A stretch of DNA of 64,000 nucleotides from Austropuccinia psidii (GCA_023105745.1 JALGQZ010000003.1:76792696-76856695), one strand, 5' to 3'; shown: positions 42,088 through 54,120, numbered from the stretch's first letter. Made by a program: numbers and translations. Notes: a model not told the origin generated them from the sequence alone.

Positions 42088-43448
42088 ATGTTGTACACTT
42101 TATGCACCAAGTGGGGTATCCCCTGCATTCGTTGCTCGACGACGAACGACGCTTGTAATGCTTGCCGACAAGCACACAAGAAATGTTCGTTCGTTGTCCG
42201 CCCCTTCCGACCACGAGGCCAGAGGAGTTCCCGCCCAAGACACCCTCGCGAGGACTCCTTTGTGGTCGACAATGATGAAACCATTTTTGAGCGTGAATGG
42301 ACGCCGGGCCCCCAAACAGGCCAACAGGAACGATTCCAGATGATTAGCCCTGTTCACTCCCCCTCCTAGGCCACCATCCGATGGTCACTTCACTCCTTGA
42401 CCAGAGCGAAGTGATTATCCGGCCGATGAAGGATGGCGATGGCAAGAGGACATTTGAGCTTGGGCTGATCGTCACCATGTCTTGTCACCAATGGGATTCA
42501 AACGCCAAAGTTTTCTTTCTCCTCCTTATCTCATTTCTCTTCACGCAATAATACTGACTTTTTTCCATTACTCATAGAACAAAACCCCCCCAATCCCCCC
42601 CGACATGACTCTCCCGTTCCTAGTTTGCCTCGCGAGCAAACCCCCCAGCAACCCACTCCAGGCCCAAGTGGCACCTGATGGTCTGAGGAATTATTCCACG
42701 GTACGCAGCCAAAGTTTCATTTCAATTTCAATTTCACTTTTGAGTTGAGTGAACTGACTCTTACTCCTTTTTTAGAACCCTCCCAAACCAAAGAGCCACC
42801 TATTCCTGGCCCAAGTCCATCGTTCCAACCACCTGAGGACGATACAACTCGTGAGCCAGAACCTGAGGTGGCTCCTACGCAATCCACGGAGGAACCTTAT
42901 GGTAAGTCACCCCTCCTTTCTCTTCGATCCATATCCACTTTTCCTCATTTTTTCTTCAACCATCTCCAGATCGTCCCGCCACTCCTCGCTTGATAATCAT
43001 CATCAACGATACGCCCGCCGGATCCCCCCATCCCCCTCCCCCTCCCCCTTCTTCTTCACCGACTCCACCATCTTCCCCTCCTGTTCCCCCTCCCTCCACT
43101 CCTACCCCGGTTCCTTCCCAGGATCTCCCTCCCATTGCCCCCGAGAACCCAACCTCCTCCTCCCCCCCGGTGCCAAGCTCCTCTCATTCCCACCAGGACG
43201 CTCGCCAGGAATTCACCGACCTGCAACCGACCCTAATGATTCCTCGAGCCATCGTCCACGAATCGATCAACCAAATCTTAATGGAACATCGCCGCTTGCT
43301 CCACATGATTCCTTTCGTGGATGCAACTCATCAAAATGAGATGCACCGGGAATTCCGGGAGGAACTAAACGCCCTCCTTTCCCAGGCACTGGAGGCTTAT
43401 CCAAAGGAGGACATTACCGGGATAGTCTCGAAATTCTTAGAAAAATAA
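42088..43448 (+). pseudogene. Cys-cluster, proline-rich hypothetical protein, three in-frame TGAs
   Basis: Function is unknown. The exon model is 42,088-42,509, 42,578-42,700, 42,776-42,901 and 42,970-43,448. The introns are 68, 75 and 68 bp (donors GTTTTC, GTACGC, GTAAGT) and all join in phase. The N-terminus has six Cys spaced x6, x2, x6, x2, x6, with basic residues between (CNACRQAHKKC). This resembles but does not match the Zn2Cys6 DNA-binding cluster. The middle is Pro/Ser-rich. The C-terminal 100 or so residues look folded (MIPRAIVHESINQ, FREELNALL, IVSKFLEK). A small deletion near 42,352-42,358 shifts the frame. Downstream, TGA interrupts at 42,398, 42,455 and 42,676. I recall intact relatives as a repeated family in A. 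psidii with Arg at these sites; that is memory, not alignment. Confidence 0.65.
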
Positions 43449-43870
43449 AAATTTAAAAAAAATGTCATTATTTCCTCTTTTTATTATTTGTAATACTTTC
43501 TTTTAAATAAATTATTTGTCTTCAATTATTGTTATGTTCAATTTCTATTACATTCTTTGTTCACGTAAAAATGATTTATTTCCTCCTTAGAGAAAAACCC
43601 TGATTGCGTGAGAATTATTTTTGTAAGTGCCCCACCAAGAGTTTGAGTGAGTATTTGTTTTCGTGAACATCTTTTTCCCAAAATGCACCAATAGTTGCCT
43701 TTACCGTCTCCTATATTTTCTTCTTCCATGGTTTAGAGCCATATCCATTCTTAACTGTAAAAAAGCGGGAGCTTCCTGCATGTGAGCAATCCACTCCAGA
43801 TTTGTGAAACATGGCCTTTCCTATGGTCACACACTATTAATCTTACTCATGTATTGAATTGTTTAAATTG
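43449..43870. other. Gene 3' flank
   Basis: This is an AT-rich stretch after the stop of the Cys-rich gene, with AATAAA-like words just downstream (AAAAATAAAAATTT). No gene is seen. Confidence 0.4.
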
Positions 43871-45290
43871 TCTGGAACCTTCACAAGCGTAAGGATTGGT
43901 GTGTGACTTGTCGGGAGGCTGCACAGGCGTAAGGATTGGCGTGTGAATTGTTGGGAGCCTGCACAGGCATAAGGATTGGCGTGTGAATTGTCAGGAGCCT
44001 GCACAGGCGTAAGAATTTGTCAGCATTGTTGGCAACCTTCCCAAGCGTAAGGATTGGCGTGTGAATCGTCGGAAGCCTGTACAGGCATAAGGAATTTTTA
44101 GCATTTTTGGGACCCTTCACAAGCATAAGTATTGGCGTGTGAATTTTTGGGAGCCTGCACAGGTGTAAGAATTGGTATGTGAATTCTCAGGATCCTGCAC
44201 AGGCCAAGAAATTCTCAGCATTGTTGGCAACCTTCCCAAGCGTAAGGATTGGCGTGTGAATCGTCGGAAGCCTGTACAGGCATAAGGAATTTTTAGCATT
44301 TTTGGGACCCTTCACAAGCATAAGGATTGGCGTGTGAATTGTTGGGAGCCTGCACAGGCGTATGAATTGGCGTGTGAATTCTCGGGATCCTGCACAGGCC
44401 AAGAAATTTTCAGCATTGTGGGGAACCTTCACAAGCATAAGGATTGGCGTGTGAATCGTCGGAAGCCTGTACAGGCGTAAGGAATTCTTAGCATCTTTGG
44501 GAACCTTCACAAGCGTCAGGATTGGCGTGTAAATTTTCGGGAGGCTGCACAGGCGTAAGGATTGGCGTGTGAATTGTTGGGAGCCTGCACAGGCATAAGG
44601 ATTGGCGTGTGAATTGTCGGGAGCCTGCACAGGCGTAAGAATTTGTCAGCATTGTTGGCACCCTTCCCAAGCGTAAGGATTGGCGTGTGAATCGTCGGAA
44701 GCCTGTACAGGCATAAGGAATTTTTAGCATTTTTGGGACCCTTCACAAGCATAAGTATTGGCGTGTGAATTGTTGGGAGCCTGCACAGGCGTAAGAATTG
44801 GTATGTGAATTCTCGGGATCCTGCACAGGCCAAGAAATTTTCAGCATTGTTGGCAACCTTCCCAAGCGTAAGGATTGGCGTGTGAATCGTCGGAAGCCTG
44901 TACAGGCATAAGGAATTTTTAGCATTTTTGGGACCCTTCACAAGCATAAGGATTGGCGTGTGAATTGTTGGGAGCCTGCACAGGCGTATGAATTGGCGTG
45001 TGAATTCTCGGGATCCTGCACAGGCCAAGAAATTTTCAGCATTGTGGGGAACCTTCACAAGCTTAAGGATTGGCGTGTGAATCGTTGGAAGCCTGTACAG
45101 GCGTAAGGAATTTTTAGCATCTTTGGGAACCTTCACAAGCGTCAGGATTGGCGTGTAAATTTTCGGGAGCCTGCACAGGCGTAAGGATTGAGGTGTGTAG
45201 CGTCAGCACCCCGCATAGCCGTAAGGAACTCTTAGCATTGTCGGAACCTGCACAAGCATAAGGATTTGCATGTGAAGAATTGGCATCCTG
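43871..45290. repeat. Minisatellite array with 626-bp higher-order period
   Basis: It consists of tandem diverged units of roughly 40 bp built from GTAAGGATTGGCGTGTGAAT, TCGGGAGCC and TGCACAGGC. Distinct marker units recur at fixed spacing. GGAACCTTCACAAGCGT starts near 43,875, 44,501 and 45,127, and CAGCATTGTTGGCA near 44,021, 44,216, 44,647 and 44,842. This gives a 626-bp higher-order repeat with an internal 195-bp repeat. Long open frames on the minus strand simply follow the repeat and are not evidence of a gene. Confidence 0.88.
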
Positions 45291-45464
45291 GACAATAGCA
45301 ACAAACCAGGACAGATGTACAATGGCATGCCACCGTACATAATCCACTTCACCCCTTTTTCATGTGAGACACCCCATCTCACGCACTCGAATCCATCCAA
45401 TCCTGGTGTATATTGTCCTCTGCCTTACCCCACCATTACTTACCCAAAACACATGCAAATCTCC
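45291..45464. other. Spacer between minisatellite and TET/JBP-like gene
   Basis: No feature is recognised. It is the 3' flank of the minus-strand gene ending at 45,465. Confidence 0.4.
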
Positions 45465-46458
45465 TCATTCTTTGAATCGGCATGAGATTTTATTACCATC
45501 CCTGATTTGATAGCCCGCTCTCTTGCCAATCTCATAATAGCCATGGCTTTTTTGCCGCATTGTTTTTGCTAACCTGCTTGAGAATTGTGCGGACATACCC
45601 ACTAGTGTCGTGCTTTCGTTGTCCTGTGCTGGATCAGTATAATGAACAAATGTACTACTGGCCCACACTACCCGAATGAGCCCATGACATGCAGATAGAT
45701 CAATCCAAAAATGCTCATTTGGGAAAATCAATTTTCCCCCTGTACACTGCTTTGACGCATCTCTTTGAATTTGGCCGGTCCCCTTATAAGCTTGAAACCA
45801 CCATCCCAAAGCATACAGCGATGCATCCTTATCAACATGAGGTGCGTTTTTGAATCCATTCATGGTGAAAGTGAGTGCGGAAGCAAACTCGAATGCACCC
45901 TGATTTGCCGGAATATTTCCTTCATAGTTTACTTTATCAAAAGACGGAACCCCCAATGAATTGTAGAAATTTTGAATATTCTCAAATAAATTATCCCCAA
46001 CATATTGTAAGGATTGACCTAGAAAGCAACCCACCGAGCTAAGATTGGCACCTCGGTTCCGCCATTCATCTTTTGTGTTTTCAATTTTCCCGACACTTCC
46101 ATACAGAACAAATTGTTCATTCTTTGTGCTGCATTTGGGCCACCCAATCGCGAACATAAATCCCTCAAGTAATTCTCCATTGGTTGCAATCGGGTCGGTG
46201 AATCTCTTTTTTGCGAAATAAGAATTGTGATAATTCATCCCATCGATTGACCTCAACTTCACTCATTGTTGTGAATGGTCGGAATTTGACAAGGGCAATG
46301 AGTAATCCGGTTGAAGAGAAAATTGCCACACGGCCAAAGTGAATGCGTTTGATCTGATTGACATCCACAACCCTCCGAATTTCACTTGGGGTGATATTTG
46401 CTGATACTGGCATTGATATTTGTGCTGTTGGGCGAGAGGAGGAAAACAACCTATTCAT
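45465..46458 (-). pseudogene. TET/JBP-like 2-oxoglutarate-Fe(II) dioxygenase, frameshifted
   Basis: This probably belongs to the fungal TET/JBP dioxygenase family, whose members oxidise 5-methylcytosine or thymine in DNA using Fe(II) and 2-oxoglutarate. From ATG 46,458 the N-terminal part (FGRVAIFSSTGLLIALVKFRPF) leads to a frameshift in the T6 run at 46,207-46,212 (A6 on the coding strand). The following frame is open to 45,465. The iron ligands appear as H-V-D (45,839-45,831) and a distal His in FVHYTD (45,644-45,642), with GGKLIFPNEHFWIDLS between them as in double-stranded beta-helix enzymes. I do not see an obvious Arg at the usual 2OG-binding position (ESTTLVG follows the His). The family call rests on motif layout and on recalling annotated rust proteins. 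Such genes are known to be expanded with KDZ transposons in basidiomycetes. Confidence 0.7.
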
Positions 46459-47371
46459 TCAGGTCGTTTTGTGCTCATTTGTCTTTTGGGATCTGCTACT
46501 ATTCCCGAGTGGTTGAGGGATCACTATGTGTTGAAGCACACAAGATATCAGATACTGCCAAGGAGCTTTCTTCGGCACACATCCTTTGACTTCCCTGTTG
46601 GAGCCCACATTACATTGGCACAATCTGAACCGACTAAAGCCAATGTTCTTCCGTGGGGCCCAATGAGGGTGCCACATAAATGTGGAAGCATATATACACT
46701 GAGATTAAGCGGGAAACTCACACTTTCCTTCCTCCGCCCGACGCTTTCTTGCGAGTTCCCTTTTATGCTCTTTTCCTTTTTTTGTGAATGGCATGCTTTC
46801 AGCAGAAAATCAAATGAAACCAAATCATTACTGATTTATTAATATCACCTAAATTGAATTGCAGTTGATGAATATTTTTTGATTGCGGCTAAAAAGAAAG
46901 ATCACACCTGACCTTGGCAAATTCGCGATCTCAAATACCTGAACCTGAAAATTGCAGTGGATAGTGCATTATTCAATTTTACACATTGATGTTCCCATGC
47001 AATCACTTTCCAATCCAACCATTTGGAATATTGCAAGCACACGCAAATGCAATATGCATCCTGCTTCAGATCCCTAGCTATCCTAGTCCTCTTGAAAGAC
47101 ACAGGAACATTTGGCCTATTATGGGCTGGCGGGAAGTGATAAACGCGACTTCCCGCAATGCCCCCGCGTGTGCTACTTGCGGGCACAATGCCTGACTCAG
47201 CTTGCGTCTTGTCGGAGTCTTTGCAATGATGTGCGGAGGCATGCCGCCGTACAATTACTATTGGTACTCAGGCTGTGGCATCCGGGCAGTAGTAGGATAG
47301 GAAGTCATGATTATTAAATTCATAAGTCACTTTGCAAAATTAAATTACAATCTATCTAGTACAAAGCTAAT
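46459..47371. other. Intergenic region upstream of the TET/JBP-like gene
   Basis: No convincing gene is seen. It lies between the TET/JBP-like start and the 3' end of the next minus-strand gene. Small open frames on both strands lack codon structure or conserved motifs. Confidence 0.4.
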
Positions 47372-49604
47372 CTAAAACGGGTCAATCCTGGTTGTGAGTT
47401 TTGCTGACCTGGGTACCATCAAGGTGACCTCATCACTTGAACCAAGACCGCGTTTCGCCACCCAGGCATCACCAAAGTCTAATACTAAGAATCGTGCAAC
47501 TTCAAATCTAAGAGTTACAGTGGGGTTAAAAGACTCTGATGAGAAGAAACTTTTATTCAGTAAATTACATATATACTTATTAGTACGTAGCCACACTGGC
47601 TCCACTAGATTTTTACCCTCTGAAAGTTTTGCGGAAATGTCAATTAGTGATAAAGCCCCTTTAACTGAGCTTGTTCTCCAGTCATCTGAGCATACCATCA
47701 AACCACGAACCCCCGCCGCACAGAATGCCGCTAATATACCATAGCAAATTTGATTTATTCCGAGATTCTTGTGACATGCCAAAAGATCTTGGATGGCCTC
47801 ATTTTTTTTTGAGTTCGTGAGTTTGCCTTTGATGCCATTAACTTCGACCTTTGTATGTGCACGTACCATGTTGTACGCAATCATCAAATGGATAACTGTA
47901 TCCATTAGATCCTCCAGGTTCTTGTGCGGCTTTGTGGATATCTCATTGTCAGCCCCGCCACCTTCAATGCTGAGTTGGGTTGCACGTTGCTTCGATTTAC
48001 TCAAGCAGGAGGCAAGGTATTCAACTGCTCCCCGTTCGAGTCCAAGAGGATCGGTCAAATTTGATGTTGGTGCAACATATGGTTTGGGTGCAACCACATC
48101 ATATGAGACTAAACTAATGGATTCAAACATAACATTTGCCCAAAAATGTTTAACTGGATTGGTGGGGTAAAGAAGGCTCTGAACCATTTTGAAGAAGGAG
48201 TGTTCAGATTTTGGGAGATTCTCTGGAGGTTTAGCTGATTCCTTCATCAATTTGAGATTCCAAATTTTGTGATTAAAAAACGCTTCTGTTTCGGTTGGCT
48301 TAGAAAAATCTAACCCTGTATATTGCAATTTATATCACCAGTCAACAGCCAATAAACATGTATCATGCACAAAGATAAAACACACCTGCCATCTCAAGGT
48401 CCTCCAGCCAGGCCAACATTTTAAGCTGTCGGTTACTGATCACCTTAATACCAACAGGCAGGAATGTATGAGCATCTTTTGTTGGTAAATTGTCCCATCA
48501 ATTTTTGTAAATACTATTGATATTATCAAGCCCCCTTTTCCATGATTGTTGAGTAATATTGGAATGATAATTCAAAATTCCTGCAAACTCTTCCATGTGG
48601 GATAAAAATATTCCTTGAAAAGTAGCAGACAATGACACTTCGGGCTCAGGGTCAGGAACTATATCAGTCATATCTCGTCCCATTGTATCATGTTTAATTG
48701 TTTCCCTTTCTTGAAAGGCTTGAATATTCCGAGAGGCGGGAGTGGTTGCATCATGCATTGTTTCATTTGGTATTGGGGGGCTTTCAGTATGTGGAGCTTC
48801 ATCATGGATTGTTTCATTGAGTATTGGGGGGGTTCAGTATGCGGAGGTTGATTATCAATATGGTCCCCTTCAACATTGATAATTTCATGACCTTGATCGC
48901 GAGAATCGTTTGCGGCTTCAAAGGTACAGCGTTTTTTGTTTGTTTTTTTGGTCGCATGTATATTTGGTCTTTTTCCTAATCCTTTGCCTGGAAATCCAAT
49001 GACGACTCGAGATCCTTCAGGTAGAGATTCTACCACCTCCACACCTGCCCATATATTGTAAGCAGCTATTTTTATCAACTTTGTTTTGAATTAGTAATGG
49101 ACTTACGGTTCAAATCCATTTTGAGCAGGCTCATGGCTTCAGCAATCTTTTGACACACATAATCAGGAATTTTACTATCATTTTGGATTTTTTCAAGCCT
49201 TGGGATTGTATGAGCAATGTTGGAGACAAATTGCTCCTTGGATATAATTTCCACCTCCCCACTGAGAATTAAATCATCTTGCCCATCATCTTCTGTCGGT
49301 GCACAAGGTTCAACAGTCTTTTCCTTCTCATAACTGTTAAAATTTGGTTTCTGAGAGCTTGGAGGCTGACCTGAAATAAATGCTATGACACAATATCATG
49401 TTTTGGGAGATTAGAAATATTCAAGATGGATGCATACTCACATTCTGGAAGAACTGGTGGATCTTGATTATCTTCATGAGACTGGCTCTCTACTTCAATG
49501 CCTGATTCACGACTACTGGCGATATCAGAGATTTCACTTCCACTCTCTGGGGCTGAAGTTGGTCGTTCATTGAATTCATGTGAATTTCCCGGGGTTTGGG
49601 CCAT
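47372..49604 (-). pseudogene. Unknown multi-exon protein with frameshift and TGA
   Basis: I do not recognise a domain. The model runs from ATG 49,604 (MAQTPGNSHEF). Exons are 49,604-49,442, 49,370-49,107, 49,044 to about 48,388, and 48,315-47,372. The introns have GTGAGT, GTAAGT and GTGTGT donors and CAG acceptors, and the phases agree. The N-terminal half is acidic/polar. Within exon 3 a duplicated PHTE-PPI-NET-HD unit is broken by a C-run (G7 on the plus strand, 48,826-48,832) that shifts the frame. TGA at 48,500-48,498 interrupts it again. The last exon is a well-formed 310-residue region rich in Leu/Ile (LMDTVIHLMIAYNMVRAH, ICYGILAAFCAAGVRGLMVC), probably a folded domain. It lies head-to-tail upstream of the TET/JBP-like gene. 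Confidence 0.6.
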
Positions 49605-50283
49605 AGCGGAGGTAGTTAATTAAGCAAATAGATGATGACGAGTTGATTGATAACTTGTTTGAAGATTTTTGAATAAAAAGATCCAAATTGAAGAAAAAAG
49701 GTGCAAGTAAAATAATTGCATTTGCAAAATGCGATTTTTCGGGAAATTGAAGGAGGCAATGTTTTGCAAATTATTTCATATCATGCAAATGAAATAACTT
49801 CCCTGTGAGACATTGAATAAAGTTGACTAGTGAGAAACCTACTAAAGTCAACTTTTGAACTATTCAACGCTCATGAGGTAAGGACTAAGCAAAGTGTTCC
49901 ATTTGAATGATATGAAATAAAATGGTTTTGTCGGCAAAAAAGGTGACACAATTCTTGTCTTAAATAGTCCACTTGTTAGGTTTTAATTTGTGAGTCTCAT
50001 GATTTAAACCCTAACCACAGCATTGTGAATATACTGACCAATTTCCCCTTAGGTCCTGTTGGGAGAGAAGGCCACTCAGCATATTTCGGCAATTGCGTTC
50101 ATCGTGTACGCCAACAAGCCACCATACACTATGGATGTAGGACGAAAGCGTAAGTATAAGTCGTGTCGGGAGCATGCTGAGAGGCACTTCGCGAGCATAA
50201 GGATAAGTGGTGTCGGGAGCATGTCGGGAGGGCACCACACAAGCATAAGCATAAGTGGTGTCGGGAAGGCACTACACAAGCGT
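49605..50283. other. Promoter region and short minisatellite
   Basis: 49,605-50,040 is the upstream region of the minus-strand gene. 50,130-50,283 holds about three diverged copies of a 40-50 bp unit (AAGTGGTGTCGGGAGCATG, GGCACTACACAAGC). It ends where a candidate LTR begins. Confidence 0.55.
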
Positions 50284-52308
50284 TGTGGAACTCCTTTTAG
50301 TGTGGGATTGGATAAGGCAGTCCTTGAGGGGGAAATCACAGGTAAACAGTTTTGAATTTCTGAATGATCCTGTAACCAAGGGTGCTAAGGTGTATTAGCT
50401 GCCCCTCTGAATATACTAAATAGTCTCCCTATAGAGCTCACAAATCAATATTTAAAATTGTGGCTTTACAACTAGAGAAGACTTTCAGCAGTCTCTATCA
50501 GACCTACTCAATTGTTAGATAAATAACTTTTATGTTTATTATATATATAGAAAATAGCTTAATACCACTATTTTATAGGTTAAAGGTAATATTTTAAATA
50601 TAAATTTAAGTATTGATAATATTTAATTATATAGATGTATGATATTTTAAGCTATATGTGTTTATTTATATTTTTAGGTTAATTATTGATTATAAGGTTC
50701 ATTAGGAATATAATATATAGAATATACTGGAGACAATACTATAATGTTTTTCTTTTATTATAGAAGGGTGGGTTTTTATATTTATTGATTTATCTTTTGA
50801 AGGGATCTTATGACCAATATAGCTAATAATACTTATTTGATAAGAGTATATATTCCTTAATGGATTCAGGATTTAATAATGACAAGGATAAGAGAGCTAT
50901 TAATATTAACTCTAATAATAATAACTTCTTTGAGCAGTACTCTATGACTACTACTAATATTTGTTATGATAATACTATTTATTAAATATTAAACTCTTTC
51001 ATTAATACTGTAAGTATTTTCTTTTATCAATAACTTCTGACTACTAATATATGCTTCTGAGCTTTTCTTCTGAGCTTTATAATTTTATTTTGCTAGTTAT
51101 CCTACTAGAATAGGGATGAATGGATCCTTTATATTGAGGACTTGATTTCCATTTATTGCAGAAATACTTCCATGAGCATGGGGGAAAATGAGGGAGAAAG
51201 GCCCTCTATTTATATTCTTTGGGCCCTCCATAGAGGCACTCAAAAACAGGGGACTTAGAGAAAAATTTTAACCTGGGGTATTTTAGCTGGTGAGTGTTTT
51301 TGAAATGGTGTCATTTGATAAGTATATTGCACCATATGTTTGGATTATTGCATCATTCTGAACTTTGTTGATGTTTATGCACAGCCTTGAGCTATATTTG
51401 CTGGTGAGTAATTTTGAGATGGTGTCATTGGATCAAGATATTGCACCATATGTTTGGTATATTGCACCATATTTTAAGACTACATTTTTAATTAATTAAA
51501 CTTTAATATTATTATGCACAGCCTTGAGGGAATTTAGCTGGTGAGTAACTTGGAGATGGTGTCATTTGGTAGAGATATTGCACCATATGTTTGGTAAATT
51601 GCATCCTTTCCTGAGTGATTATGTAATCTGAGGTGTTTTTGATGGTGATTATTATGTTGGATGGTGTCATTTTACTTGATTATTGCACCATTTATTTAGT
51701 CAATTGCACCATTTTTCATTCTTTTGATTATGTAATCTTATTAAAGTTTATTTTGTGTTACTTTGGATATGAGTTGATTTAGTACAATTATTGTATCATT
51801 CGTTTGTATTATGTTTGGCCATTCATGGAATTCTTTCAAGCTTATATGGAACTTTCTATGCATGAAGTTAATTAAGGTTTGATTCAGTTCCATCTTTTTA
51901 TACAATGGATGTGTATTCATACTTTTTTAGTTGATATTATTACATAAAATACATTTTGGTGACTGTAATTCTTAGTAATGTAATGTTTTTTGTGGCTTTA
52001 GGGTTTCTTTCTGTATTAAACTAAACTTTTTTTGTTTTTGTGAAGGCTATTTGTAAGCTATCCTGTATATATCCATATAGTTTAATCAACTTTTTAATTA
52101 TTGAATTATGGAAATCTTGAGGTTATTTCTATACTGAATGCTAAAATCTTCCTTCATTCAATATTATCCATGTTACTATTTGACTTATGTGATTTTGAAA
52201 GTTTCTTTTGAGCTGATATATCCTAAGTTGACAATTCAAGTTTTGATATTTTGAAATTTTCACCCTCAATGTGCTTGAAGCTGGCCCAGACAGGTATGGA
52301 ATACCACA
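50284..52308. mobile_element. Candidate solo LTR or insertion in minisatellite (E)
   Basis: This is an AT-rich 2,025-bp block with ends TGTGG...CCACA that interrupts the minisatellite. The left flank ends CACAAGCGT and the right flank begins GTGTAAGGATAAG, against an expected unbroken CACAAGCGTAAGGAT. The flanks fit a duplication only imperfectly. It has no coding region. It contains a diverged tandem repeat at about 51,285-51,720. Confidence 0.45.
51285..51720. repeat. Diverged tandem repeat, unit about 125 bp
   Basis: Three successive copies carry GCTGGTGAGT, GATGGTGTCATTTG, ATATTGCACCATATGTTTGG and then a weaker fourth. Starts are near 51,288, 51,398 and 51,537. Between copies TATGCACAGCCTTGAG recurs. 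Confidence 0.7.
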
Positions 52309-52419
52309 GTGTAAGGATAAGTGGTGTTGGGAGGGCACTACACAAGCGTAAGGATAAGTGGTGTCGGAGCATGTTGGGAGTGCACTCCGCGAGTGTAAGG
52401 ATGGTAAGCAGTGTCAGCA
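52309..52419. repeat. Minisatellite fragment
   Basis: There are two to three units of the GTAAGGATAAGTGGTGT...GGGAGGGCACTACACAAGC type, isolated between two inserted blocks. Confidence 0.7.
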
Positions 52420-53841
52420 TGTGACTCACAACCAGAGCACAAGCATGACAGCCAAAATACCATAAACCAATGGTATAGCCAAGATACCACCAAAACATGG
52501 AGCTGAGCCAAATTAGCTCAAAAGGTATCAAACGAAAGAGGAAACTCACCTCTTTCTGAAAATATAAGTCCCATCACCATAGGACAAGAAATAACAAAGT
52601 TATTCCTGCTCAAAGTTATTGCTGAGCATAAACCTTAATTTTCACCTCTCATCTGAAATCTAGAAGGAGAGGCTTAACCCCATCAAATGGGTATTCAAAA
52701 TGAAGCTCTAAGCCAGGGCTATCTAATGGTGTTAGCCAAACTGAGCTAGCACCAGTATTACTTAAGTTATGGTCAAATTCAGACCAAATAAGGGTAAACA
52801 AAACATTCACCTCTCATCTAACTTTTACAGTTTTAGTGTGAGATACTTAAGGTGGGGTCTTTTTGAAAAGAGCACAATCAGGGCTATCTGATGGCGCCAT
52901 CCATTTCCTCATAACTCAACTACAACAGAAGTTATTGGTCAAACAAGCATAATACAGCTTTTGCCCAGACCACGCCAATGTACAAAAATACTTGTACATA
53001 GGATACCTTTGTCATATTTAATGATAGCCATGTCAAGTTGGGTACCATTGTGTAGAGCACATACAGAGCTATTCAATGAACCAATTTTGAGCTTGATATC
53101 TCAAAAACTGACAGATTTATGACCATTTTAAGGTCAAAATCCCACCTGCTGTCATATACAGCCTTACCATGGGATAATATCCCATAACCATGAATATGAG
53201 GTGTCAAATAGATGAAGAAGCATGTTTTTACTTCAATACCTCATATGTCAGTCAATACTGGGGTCCCATACAGTTTCTGTACAGCATTCTATGCCTCATA
53301 CACGTCAGAATCAGGCTGTGAGGTCCCCAGATGAAGATTTTCACCCTGTATTGGTGAAAGCCGCCCAGATGTGGTTTCAAAACCACATCTGAGCCCAATA
53401 AAGGGTATACAGGTTGTTTGCAAACCACAAGCCTGTCATAGAGAGTGAAAAATCTTCACTTCCTCTACATGGAAAGGTCTAGTAGCCTTTCCACCTCAAT
53501 TTCAGGATAAAAGGAGGGCTTTTCACAGTCAAAAGCCTTTCCTCATCCTGCTCTTGAATAACCTACGTAGTAAACTGTCAAAAACAGTTTTACTCTTGGT
53601 TAATAATCAGGTATAATTTTAAGTTTTAATTATTGTAGTCTTTTATTATTGTAACCCAACAGATAAAGCTTTACCCAGGGCTTTCAACAGCGCTCACCAC
53701 CACTATAACCACTATAGTAAAGCCCTTTAAATTTCTTCTTAATCATCTCAAAAACTTCTTAAAGCATTTTTACCATGTCACAAACATAGTTTGAGTTGTA
53801 AATAGCCTACATTACCACTCTTTCATAGTTTCATCCTGACA
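52420..53841. mobile_element. Candidate solo LTR (F)
   Basis: This 1,422-bp non-coding block runs from TGTGACTCACAACC to TCATCCTGACA (TG...CA), with AGCA immediately on both sides, again splitting the minisatellite. Internal sequence has repeated AGGGCTATCTAATGG-like words. A GGATAAAAGG stretch near 53,505 could be a promoter element. The exact ends are uncertain. Confidence 0.5.
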
Positions 53842-54120
53842 AGCATTGTAGGGAGGATGTTGGGAGGGCACTACAGAAGCGTAAGGATAAGAAGTGTTGG
53901 GAGCATGTCGGGAGGGCACTACACAAGTGTAAGGATAATTGGTGTTGGGAGCATGATGGGAGTGCACTCCGCGAGCCTAATGATCGTAAGCAGTGTCTGG
54001 AGCATATCGGGAGGGCACTTGAGCGAGCATAAGGATAAGTTATGTTGGGAGCATGTTGGGAGTGCACCACGTGAGAATAAAGATGGTATGGGAGAGGGTG
54101 TGAAAGCGTAAGGAGTGGTG
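53842..54120. repeat. Minisatellite, unit about 45-50 bp
   Basis: There are five or so units built on GTAAGGATAA-TGTTGGGAGCATGTCGGGAGGGCACTACACAAGC-like sequence, diverging to the right. The same unit family occurs at 50,130 and 52,309. Confidence 0.8.

Noticed and set aside
44516..45136. Long minus-strand open frames (up to 206 codons) in the minisatellite, rich in repeated LPTIHTPIL-like units
   Set aside because: The frames follow the tandem DNA repeat, appear in several reading frames at once, and have no start context or splice model.
43881..45290. Possible CRISPR array
   Set aside because: Units are contiguous diverged tandem repeats without unique spacers, in a eukaryotic context.
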